NCBI GenBank assembly: GCA_028719265.1
Contig: JAQUKF010000053.1
Coordinates: 1 to 8,178 of the forward strand
Direction of reading: 5' to 3'
Length of the DNA stretch: 8,178 nucleotides
DNA from: Candidatus Omnitrophota bacterium
GTDB lineage: Bacteria; Omnitrophota; Gorgyraeia; Gygaellales; Profunditerraquicolaceae
Of the stretch, positions 1-5,178 are shown piece by piece. Both the position numbers and the translations under genes were made by a program. Under the pieces are notes generated by a model. It saw only the letters and a program-made list of their open reading frames with translations. It ran no database searches and was not told the DNA's origin. Position 1 is the first letter of the stretch. Every line of letters begins with the position of its first letter.

Positions 1-17
1 AATACCTATGCGCATAA

Positions 18-284
18 TTAACTTTGGCTTTTAGGAAAACCGTATTTTTTATAATCAAAACCGCTCTGTTCAAGGAGACGGACCATCATGCTGTAAAAAG
101 GCGAAGGCACATCGGAAAAAAACGCGGTAATCACATCCTGATCTTCTACCTGATGGGATTTCCGTAAAAAAGCGTTATCCTCTGCCTGTTTGAAAACTAC
201 GGACTCGGTGATCCTGCGGTGAAAAACCGGGATCCTGGATATCAACAGCTTGAATTTTTCTTCGGTTTTAGCTTCCCATACCAT
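18..284 (-). CDS. Small helical protein of 88 residues, possible PCP_red-like or histone-fold-like helix-loop-helix
   Basis: The start ATG follows an AGGA ribosome-binding site at 7 nt spacing, and the gene has its own strong promoter, so it is very likely real. The protein is soluble, with no signal peptide or membrane segment. Residues 3-45 carry a Trp near the start, an IPVFHRR motif and an alternating Ala pattern. The segment VEDQDVITAFF then gives a strand/loop followed by a helix, and the C-terminal helix ends in FDYKKYGF. The pattern 'W..eA..(iP.F.R)..A....(V..eDV..A)' resembles the small C-terminal domain of the protochlorophyllide reductase B subunit (PCP_red), which also occurs alone in non-photosynthetic bacteria. 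The same helix-loop-helix also recalls the second half of a histone fold. Both comparisons are from memory and weak. There are no Cys residues, so it is not itself an iron-sulphur protein. It lies 122 bp downstream of the padR gene on the same strand but with separate transcription signals. Confidence 0.8.
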   Translation of the reverse strand: MVWEAKTEEKFKLLISRIPVFHRRITESVVFKQAEDNAFLRKSHQVEDQDVITAFFSDVPSPFYSMMVRLLEQSGFDYKKYGFPKSQS

Positions 285-291
285 TGGTTCA

Positions 292-295
292 TCCT
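292..295 (-). promoter_or_regulatory. Ribosome-binding site of the 88-residue protein gene
   Basis: The minus strand reads AGGA followed by 7 nt and then ATG at 284. This selects the start at 284. A second ATG at 292-290 is out of frame and overlaps the site. Confidence 0.6.
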
Positions 296-333
296 GTTTA
301 TTGATAAAAGTCAGACCTAGAGAACAAAAGCCG

Positions 334-355
334 ATATAGTAAAATTTTACTATAT
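334..355. promoter_or_regulatory. Perfect 22-bp palindrome, probable operator
   Basis: The left half is ATATAGTAAAA and the right half is its exact reverse complement, with no spacer. The site begins about 4-8 nt downstream of the predicted +1 of the promoter at 367-395. A bound dimeric repressor there would block initiation or early elongation. The nearest regulator gene is the PadR-type gene ending 51 bp away, and PadR-family dimers do bind AT-rich inverted repeats, so it is the best candidate ligand. That pairing is inferred. The palindrome was not seen elsewhere in the window. It could also fold as a weak AU-rich hairpin in the 5' leader, but it lacks the GC stem and U tract of a terminator. 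Confidence 0.6.
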
Positions 356-366
356 TTTAGATCAAT

Positions 367-395
367 ATTTTATTACCTAAAGATGTCCTTGTCAA
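367..395 (-). promoter_or_regulatory. Near-consensus sigma-70-type promoter for the 88-residue protein gene
   Basis: On the minus strand a perfect -35 TTGACA (395-390) is separated by exactly 17 nt from TAAAAT (372-367), one mismatch from the -10 consensus. Transcription would start around 358-362 and give a leader of about 75 nt. The -35 begins only 12 bp after the padR stop codon. The small gene is therefore set up as its own strong, probably repressible unit rather than depending on read-through from padR. Confidence 0.7.
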
Positions 396-406
396 GTGTG
401 AATTTT

Positions 407-928
407 TTACGATTGGATTTCCTTAATTAGAGAGCTCAAAAAATCTGATTCTGCCCGAAGCAGGCAAAGATTATGTTTTAATATCCTCGACAAGGAGACT
501 GACTTCCTTATTTTGGAGGATTGAAGCGCCTCTTCTATGCTGGACGATATCTTTTTCAATATCATCAGCCTGGCGGCCAGGCGTCTTCGGCTTAAAGAAG
601 GCTTTAGATAATCCAAAAAATAGAGGCTTAGGTCCAGACTGAACTGGGGACGCTTAAAATCAAGCAGGCTTTTATTCAGCAGTTCGTCAAAACGCTCCTT
701 GCCTTTTTTAGTAAGGCAATAAACAAACCTTTCGGGCCGTTTCCCTTCTTTCCCGGTATGCTTATCAAGCAAACCCTTTCTCTCCAAGATTCTCAACGGG
801 TAATATATGGATTTCAGATCTACTCCGGCAAAGAGAGAAAGGATCTGGCGGATCTTTACCTTGATTTCATAACCGTGCTTTGGGCTTTGGCGCAATAAAC
901 CTAATAGCAAGAACTCCTGTTCGATCAT
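407..928 (-). CDS. PadR-family transcriptional regulator
   Basis: This is a predicted cytosolic dimeric DNA-binding repressor. Residues 4-85 match the PadR winged helix: LLLGLL..SPKHGYEIK (helices 1-2), the recognition region SIYYPLRILERKGLL (40-54), the wing around GKRPERFVYCLT (62-73) and KKGKERFDELL. Residues 90-173 are a mostly helical C-terminal part with many Leu, Ser and Arg residues, equivalent to the variable dimerisation helices of larger PadR proteins. At 173 residues it is a normal length for a PadR with such a C-terminal domain. Its ATG overlaps the accA stop as ATGA, so translation is probably coupled to accA and no strong Shine-Dalgarno sequence is needed. Being last in an envelope/lipid operon and directly before a palindromic operator, it probably controls that operator and perhaps its own operon. 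The effector is unknown. Confidence 0.88.
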   Translation of the reverse strand: MIEQEFLLLGLLRQSPKHGYEIKVKIRQILSLFAGVDLKSIYYPLRILERKGLLDKHTGKEGKRPERFVYCLTKKGKERFDELLNKSLLDFKRPQFSLDLSLYFLDYLKPSLSRRRLAARLMILKKISSSIEEALQSSKIRKSVSLSRILKHNLCLLRAESDFLSSLIKEIQS

Positions 929-1872
929 CCGGTAACACCCATGCCTCTGAATTTCTTATATCTTAATTTAAGCAGCTCGTCCGGCTCGAAGGATTCCAAC
1001 TCCTTAAGATTCCTAAGGATTGCCTCTTTTACGCTCTGGGCTATCCTTGCCGGATCACGGTGCGCGCCCCCCAGCGGCTCCGGGATAATTTCATCAATTA
1101 TGCCCATCTTAAGCAGGTCCGGGCCGGTGAGTTTTAGGGCTTCTGCCGCCTTGGGGGCCTTGGAGCCGTCTTTCCAAAGTATAGCCGCGCAGCCTTCAGG
1201 GGAGATCACCGAATAATAGGAATTCTCCAAAACTGCTACACGGTCTGCAACCCCCACCCCCAGCGCCCCTCCCGAACCTCCTTCGCCGATGACAAATGCC
1301 ATTATCGGCACGCTGATTCTCATCATCTCCCTTAGATTAAGGGCAATGGCATGAGACTGGCCGCGTTCCTCGGCCCCGATACCCGGATACGCCCCGGGGG
1401 TATCGATAAATACGACTACCGGCAGGCTGGACTCCTCGGCCAGTTGCATAACGCGCAGCGCTTTACGGTATCCTTCCGGATGAGCGCAGCCAAAATTACG
1501 TTTCAGGTTTTCTTTTGTGTCGCGCCCTTTCTGGTGCCCGATAACCGCTACCTTCTTTTTATCGACCTTTGCCAGGCCGCAGATCATTGCCTTATCATCG
1601 CTAAAGAGACGGTCCCCGTGCAATTCCAGGAAATCCGACATGATCAAATTGATATAATCCAGGGTATAAGGCCTTAAAGGATGGCGGGCAAGCTGGACCT
1701 TTTGCCAAGCGCTGAGGTTGCTGTAAGTATCCTTCCTCAAATGCTCCAGCCTCTCCTCAAGCTTCTTTACCTCGGAAGACAGATCAATCTTCTTCTCGGA
1801 AATAAAAGCCTTGAGGTCGTGGATCTTTTTCTCTAACTCAAGAATAGGTTTTTCAAAATCTAATCCGGCCAT
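925..1872 (-). CDS. accA: Acetyl-CoA carboxylase carboxyltransferase subunit alpha
   Basis: AccA forms an alpha2beta2 carboxyltransferase with AccD. The complex moves the carboxyl group from biotin on AccB to acetyl-CoA, giving malonyl-CoA for fatty-acid synthesis in the cytosol. The product is 315 residues, the usual length. Residues 9-48 form the family's N-terminal coiled coil. The crotonase-like core follows, with ELHGDRLFSDD (83-93), GHQKGRDTKENLKRNFG (112-128), HPEGYRKALR (131-140), DTPGAYPGIGAEERGQ (157-172), the glycine-rich oxyanion loop GEGGSGGALG (196-205) and SPEGCAAILWKD (224-235). The frame stays open upstream to 1956, but that part overlaps the preceding gene and reads as Arg-rich nonsense. 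The ATG at 1872, 2 bp after the upstream stop, gives the conserved MAGLDFEKP start. No clear Shine-Dalgarno sequence is seen, which fits translational coupling. accD is not in this window. Confidence 0.97.
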   Translation of the reverse strand: MAGLDFEKPILELEKKIHDLKAFISEKKIDLSSEVKKLEERLEHLRKDTYSNLSAWQKVQLARHPLRPYTLDYINLIMSDFLELHGDRLFSDDKAMICGLAKVDKKKVAVIGHQKGRDTKENLKRNFGCAHPEGYRKALRVMQLAEESSLPVVVFIDTPGAYPGIGAEERGQSHAIALNLREMMRISVPIMAFVIGEGGSGGALGVGVADRVAVLENSYYSVISPEGCAAILWKDGSKAPKAAEALKLTGPDLLKMGIIDEIIPEPLGGAHRDPARIAQSVKEAILRNLKELESFEPDELLKLRYKKFRGMGVTG

Positions 1873-1874
1873 AG

Positions 1875-2684
1875 TTATTCGACTATCGTAACCTCTGTCC
1901 CGGCGGGAACGATATCGTAAAGCTCCTCGACATCGGAATTGCTCAAACGCACGCATCCCTGGGTTACCTGCTTGCCCAATTCTTTAGGCTCTGTAGTCCC
2001 GTGTATGCCGTATCCTGACAGGTCAAACCCCATCCAGCGGGTACCCAGGACATTCTCCGGGCTTCCCGCAGGCACTACCGCCCCTGCCTTAAACCACGTA
2101 GGGTTTGACAACTTGTTGACAATTTTAAATACCCCCGCGGGGGTACAATTATCTTTCCCGGTGGAAACAACGTAAGTCTTGATTACCTCCTCATCGCTTT
2201 TAAGCAGCATTATATTCTGTGATTTATCCACCAGGATGCTGAAAGGGGCATTCCATATCTTTATTTTACGTCCGGGTATTATCAATGAATCACCGATGCT
2301 ATTGCTTCTCATTATAAGTTCGGTCGTGGTCTTATGGGCGCGCGCGATCTTATTCAACGTATCGCCCGATCTTATCTCATAAGATATTGATTCTGGGGTG
2401 ATTGTGGGAGAGAACAACAATTTAATATTTATATCTTCTATTTTTTTCTGCCAGGACCCCACATCCGGGGATTGGATAAAATCGCTCACCAGTTTTTGAT
2501 ATATGGATTTAGTTTCGAGCAGGTCTCCTTTCGCTTCGGACTGACGGGCCTGATTCAACAAATTATGCACGGATGCCCTCTCTACGGCAATCCTGCCCAG
2601 GCCGACAGACCTTTTGATCCCTACGGCGATAAAAACACAGACTATCACACAAGCCGCTATAATGATTAAAATCTTTTTATTCAC
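1875..2684 (-). CDS. Membrane-anchored LysM and YkuD L,D-transpeptidase
   Basis: This is predicted to make 3-3 peptidoglycan cross-links or attach proteins to the wall, acting outside the inner membrane. Of 269 residues, 5-22 form one hydrophobic signal anchor with a basic end. Residues 35-90 are helical and resemble a tetratricopeptide pair (ARQSEAKGDLLETKSIYQKL). A LysM peptidoglycan-binding domain covers 101-143 (YEIRSGDTLNKIA...IIPGRKIKI). The YkuD domain covers 147-268, with PAGVFKI (182-188), the catalytic His228 in GIHGT and Cys244 in TQGCVRLSN, so all catalytic residues are present. The start is GTG at 2684, chosen because GGAGG lies 7 nt upstream. The gene follows the PAP2-like gene by 21 bp and precedes accA by 2 bp, placing it inside the same transcript. 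The exact substrate and ldt subtype cannot be told from sequence. Confidence 0.93.
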   Translation of the reverse strand: MNKKILIIIAACVIVCVFIAVGIKRSVGLGRIAVERASVHNLLNQARQSEAKGDLLETKSIYQKLVSDFIQSPDVGSWQKKIEDINIKLLFSPTITPESISYEIRSGDTLNKIARAHKTTTELIMRSNSIGDSLIIPGRKIKIWNAPFSILVDKSQNIMLLKSDEEVIKTYVVSTGKDNCTPAGVFKIVNKLSNPTWFKAGAVVPAGSPENVLGTRWMGFDLSGYGIHGTTEPKELGKQVTQGCVRLSNSDVEELYDIVPAGTEVTIVE

Positions 2685-2691
2685 AGATAAC

Positions 2692-2696
2692 CCTCC
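2692..2696 (-). promoter_or_regulatory. Strong ribosome-binding site deciding a GTG start
   Basis: The minus strand reads GGAGG, 7 nt and GTG, at ideal spacing. It fixes the start of the L,D-transpeptidase at 2684 despite the rarer codon. It is the strongest Shine-Dalgarno sequence in this operon, so the transpeptidase may be made more efficiently than its neighbours. Confidence 0.75.
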
Positions 2697-2705
2697 GCTT
2701 TATAT

Positions 2706-3158
2706 TTAACCCGACCAGGAAATCAAGGCAATGACAATCCCCAGCAACAATCCCATAATTACCTCCACCGGGGTATGCCCGATAAGTTCGCGCAGGCGCA
2801 TCTCCTGGATTTTGCCCTGCCAGTAAATATCCTCCATGATCTTGTTCAAAATACCCGCCTGCTTACCCGTAGAACGGCGCACTCCCTGGGCGTCAAACAT
2901 AACCACTATGGCAAAAGCAAAGGCCAGAGCAAAATAGACGCTGTCAAATCCGCATTCCATGCCTATGCCGGTCGCCAGGCATGAGGCCCCGGCGGCATGA
3001 GATGACGGCATGCCCCCGCTTCCGATAAAGAGGCGGAAATCGAATTTCTTTTTACGTAACACGCCTATCGCCACCTTAATCGCCTGTGCGATCAGCCAGG
3101 CAGAAATAGTGGTCATCAAAATCTTATTCCTGTATATCTCCAGAAAGAAATCTCTCAT
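2706..3158 (-). CDS. Divergent PAP2 family membrane protein (DUF212/YuiD type)
   Basis: This is a small integral membrane protein related to the acid phosphatase / vanadium-dependent haloperoxidase superfamily. Family members are thought to act on lipid phosphates, but the reaction of this divergent branch is not established. It has 150 residues, the usual family size. Hydrophobic segments lie near 12-34, 72-88 and 131-148. The signature motifs are present: GSGGMPSSHAAG (46-57), DAQGVRRSTGKQAGILN (89-105) and LIGHTPVEVIMGLLLG (125-140). The SSH and GHTP His residues correspond to the PAP2 catalytic motifs. No clear Shine-Dalgarno sequence precedes the ATG. It is the first certain gene of the minus-strand operon and is followed after 21 bp by the L,D-transpeptidase. 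This placement fits a role in lipid or lipid-carrier phosphate turnover for the envelope, which is inference. Confidence 0.92.
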   Translation of the reverse strand: MRDFFLEIYRNKILMTTISAWLIAQAIKVAIGVLRKKKFDFRLFIGSGGMPSSHAAGASCLATGIGMECGFDSVYFALAFAFAIVVMFDAQGVRRSTGKQAGILNKIMEDIYWQGKIQEMRLRELIGHTPVEVIMGLLLGIVIALISWSG

Positions 3159-3179
3159 TTATTTTAGCCTAAAGCCTGA

Positions 3180-3413
3180 TCATTCCCGCAAAAGCAGGTT
3201 TTCGGCAGCTGAGCCTGCCGGAGCAAATCCTAGGGTTGTCGCGGGGGGAATATATCCAGGTTTATCTTGTACCGTACATCGAGCTTCTTTAAAATCCGGA
3301 TACCCGTTAAAATATTCTTCCTTCCCTATCTCCCGCAATAAGTTTTGTTCCTCCTGGTTTAAGAGGCATCGGTATTTACGCCCCCGGAAGGTTAACCCGG
3401 AGGCGGCAACCAA
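3180..3413 (-). CDS. Doubtful 77-codon frame in the operon leader
   Basis: This open frame lies in the otherwise empty leader upstream of the PAP2-like gene, on the same strand, with its stop 21 bp before that gene. This spacing matches the PAP2-transpeptidase gap. It would begin at TTG (3413) behind the purine-rich AAGAAGAGA; the frame is open back to a TAA at 3458. The predicted peptide is polar, with an acidic helical segment around residues 20-33 (NQEEQNLLREIGKEE), a middle containing GYPDF, and a Pro/Ala-rich end. It has no signal peptide, no membrane segment and no family I recognise. The weak start codon, the unknown product and overlap with possible leader stems all argue for caution. 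It may be non-coding. Confidence 0.3.
   Translation of the reverse strand: MVAASGLTFRGRKYRCLLNQEEQNLLREIGKEEYFNGYPDFKEARCTVQDKPGYIPPATTLGFAPAGSAAENLLLRE
3185..3220 (-). other. Competing short stems just before the PAP2-like gene
   Basis: In the minus-strand transcript three short pairings compete. Stem A pairs CGGCAG (3220-3215) with CTGCCG (3208-3203). Stem B pairs GCAGG (3218-3214) with CCTGC (3198-3194). Stem C pairs CCTGC (3198-3194) with GCGGG (3189-3185) across a UUUU loop, with one G-U pair. A and C can coexist, while B excludes both. The region ends 26 nt before the PAP2-like ATG. The arrangement resembles a leader switch in form, but the stems are only 5-6 bp and match no riboswitch class I can name. 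Confidence 0.25.
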
Positions 3414-3444
3414 TCTCTTCTTAGCGGACTGTCTAAATATGCCA

Positions 3445-3499
3445 AAATAACGGAATTAACGTTAAATTCACCTGTATGTTCTTAAATACCCCGTTATTT
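3445..3499. repeat. 9-bp inverted repeat in the divergent intergenic region
   Basis: AAATAACGG at 3445-3453 is matched exactly by its reverse complement CCGTTATTT at 3491-3499, with 37 bp between the arms. The interval also holds a 10-bp palindrome TTAACGTTAA (3456-3465). It lies between the minus-strand operon promoter candidate and the operon's coding region, in the region shared with yifB. The arms are too far apart for a classic operator but could be paired regulator sites. No function is assigned. Confidence 0.4.
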
Positions 3500-3509
3500 A
3501 TAAGCTTAT

Positions 3510-3537
3510 ATTATATAGTCTGACAACCAAAAAGCAA
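3510..3537 (-). promoter_or_regulatory. Candidate promoter of the PAP2-transpeptidase-accA-padR operon
   Basis: On the minus strand a consensus -10 TATAAT (3515-3510) lies 16 nt after TTGCTT (3537-3532), which keeps the TTG of the -35 box. Start would be near 3503, leaving about 345 nt before the PAP2-like ATG. The -10 is excellent and the -35 moderate. The surrounding 3459-3606 is AT-rich and contains no gene. I see no equally good promoter for yifB on the plus strand, although TATATT and TATTAT occur at 3507-3514. Confidence 0.45.
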
Positions 3538-3597
3538 GCTATTTTTCCCCGAAAAGCAGTTAGATTTTCCTGTCTTGACCGTCTATTATCTTAAAAC

Positions 3598-3602
3598 GGA
3601 GG
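3598..3602 (+). promoter_or_regulatory. Ribosome-binding site of yifB
   Basis: GGAGG is followed by AAAG and the ATG at 3607. The spacing is a little short but the site is otherwise full consensus, and it supports the annotated start. Confidence 0.7.
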
Positions 3603-3606
3603 AAAG

Positions 3607-5145
3607 ATGATCTCAAAAGCTAAAAGCTTCGGACTGCTCGGATTGGAGGCTTATCCGGTAGAGATAGAGGTTGACGCGGCCAACGGCCTTCCTGCGGTAA
3701 CCCTGGTAGGGTTGACGGATACCGCCATCAAAGAAAGCAAAGAAAGGGTGCGCTCGGCTATAAAGAATTCAGGTTTTCAATGGCCATCCCAAAGAATAAC
3801 CGTAAACCTGGCTCCTTCCGATATAAAAAAGGAGGGGGCGCATTTTGATCTAGCCATTGCCTTAGGAATACTGGCCTCAACCGGACAGATTGACCCTGTC
3901 TTACTCGAAAATCATGTTTTTCTGGGAGAGTTGTCCCTGGACGGGAGGATTAAACCGGTGCGCGGGATATTGGCAATCGGCCTGGCTATGGCCAATACCC
4001 GTATGGACAACCTCGTCCTCCCTGAAGGAAACTCCGGTGAGGCTGAGATGGTCCCGCACCTTTCCAGCTGGCCGCAAAACAACCTGAAATCAACCGTACA
4101 ATTCCTGACCGACCCTCTCTTAAAACAATACTTTAAGCCCGCTCCAACCCGGCAATTAAAGCTGAATACGGATTACGAAATGGACTTCTCTGAAGTAAAA
4201 GGTCAGCATTTTGCCAAGAGGGCGCTTGAGGTCGCCGTCGCCGGAGGCCACAACATCGTCCTGATCGGATCCCCCGGCAGCGGGAAAACAATGCTGGCCA
4301 AAAGGATACCGACGATCATGCCCAGTCTGACTTTAAAAGAAGCTTTGGAAATCACCAAGATACATTCGGCGGCAGGGACTATTTCAGACAAGAACCCTCT
4401 TGCCGGCAGGAGGCCTTTCCGCTCTCCTCACCACAGCATTTCGGACATAGCCTTGATCGGCGGCGGGAACATACCCAGGCCGGGAGAAATAAGCCTGGCG
4501 CATTACGGTGTCTTATTTCTGGATGAGCTTCCTGAATTCAGCCGCAAGGCCCTAGAAGCACTAAGGCAGCCATTGGAAGAAAGCCTGATCTGCGTCAGCC
4601 GGATAAAACATACCATGACTTTCCCGGCCTCTTTTATCCTGGTTGCCGCACTCAATCCATGCCCCTGCGGTAATTATTTTAACCCGCACAAGGCATGCCA
4701 CTGCCATCCTGCAAAAATAAAGAACTATCTGGGGAAGATATCCGGTCCGCTCATGGACAGGATCGATATACATATTGAGGTCCCCCCGGTAAGACACCAG
4801 GAGCTATTCGATAATCACGAGGCGGAGCCATCGGGAAAAATAAGGCAGCGCGTAGAAAAGGCCAGGTCGATACAAAGGGAAAGATTCAGGCATGACGGCA
4901 TATTCCAGAATTCCCGGATGAACGGAAAACTGATCAAAAAATACTGCTCCTTGGACAACCAGGCGCAGGAATTGCTGCGGATAGCAATTTCAGAACTGGC
5001 TCTTTCAGCGAGGGCTTATGATAAAATATTAAAAGTCTCCCGCACGATAAGCGATCTATCCGAAAACAACCTCATCCTCGCCGAACACGTTGCCGAAGCA
5101 ATCCAATACCGCTCGCTTGACCGGGATTACGGTAAATTACCGTGA
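3607..5145 (+). CDS. yifB: YifB/ComM-family Mg-chelatase-like AAA+ ATPase
   Basis: The protein has 512 residues, the standard size. Despite the family name it does not act in chlorophyll synthesis. In naturally competent bacteria ComM is a hexameric helicase that promotes branch migration during integration of incoming DNA, and in other bacteria its role is less clear. Residues 1-170 form the Lon-like N-terminal ChlI domain (MISKAKSFGL, VGLTDTAIKESKERVRSAI, KEGAHFDLAIALGIL). The AAA+ module has Walker A GSPGSGKT (221-228), FRSPHHSISD (271-280), Walker B LFLDELPEF (303-311) and a sensor region ending LMDRIDIHIEVP (382-393). Four cysteines in NPCPCGNYFNPHKACHCHP (352, 354, 364, 366) form the family's metal-binding-like insert. 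The C-terminal lid carries SARAYDKILKVSRTISDL (467-484). It appears monocistronic, divergent from the lipid operon, with no dprA, topA or rnhB beside it. Confidence 0.96.
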   Translation: MISKAKSFGLLGLEAYPVEIEVDAANGLPAVTLVGLTDTAIKESKERVRSAIKNSGFQWPSQRITVNLAPSDIKKEGAHFDLAIALGILASTGQIDPVLLENHVFLGELSLDGRIKPVRGILAIGLAMANTRMDNLVLPEGNSGEAEMVPHLSSWPQNNLKSTVQFLTDPLLKQYFKPAPTRQLKLNTDYEMDFSEVKGQHFAKRALEVAVAGGHNIVLIGSPGSGKTMLAKRIPTIMPSLTLKEALEITKIHSAAGTISDKNPLAGRRPFRSPHHSISDIALIGGGNIPRPGEISLAHYGVLFLDELPEFSRKALEALRQPLEESLICVSRIKHTMTFPASFILVAALNPCPCGNYFNPHKACHCHPAKIKNYLGKISGPLMDRIDIHIEVPPVRHQELFDNHEAEPSGKIRQRVEKARSIQRERFRHDGIFQNSRMNGKLIKKYCSLDNQAQELLRIAISELALSARAYDKILKVSRTISDLSENNLILAEHVAEAIQYRSLDRDYGKLP

Positions 5146-5178
5146 AGCTTTCTGATCTCCGCAACCATTAAGCTCCTT

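Noticed and set aside
7..16. TATGCGCATA palindrome at the left edge
   Set aside because: It is ten bases long, with no context to support a function.
1873..1956. N-terminal extension of accA upstream of 1872
   Set aside because: It overlaps the end of the L,D-transpeptidase gene and translates to Arg-rich sequence. The ATG at 1872 gives the conserved AccA start and normal length.
3010..3450. Plus-strand frame of 146 codons
   Set aside because: It runs antisense through the PAP2-like gene and the leader and has no family features or ribosome-binding site.
5129..5143. 15-bp palindrome ACGGTAA-A-TTACCGT at the yifB stop, considered as a terminator or operator
   Set aside because: It lies within the last codons of yifB, could form only a 5-bp stem when folded, and has no U tract. 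I consider it chance or minor.
3607..5145. yifB as a chlorophyll-synthesis magnesium chelatase, linked to the PCP_red-like protein
   Set aside because: The domain order and Cys-rich insert are those of the YifB/ComM family, which is not part of magnesium chelatase. No other pigment gene is present, so the shared family names are not evidence of photosynthesis.
5146..5178. Bidirectional terminator between the convergent genes
   Set aside because: Only a weak AGCTT/AAGCT pairing with a 20-nt loop before CCTTTT is present, too poor to call.
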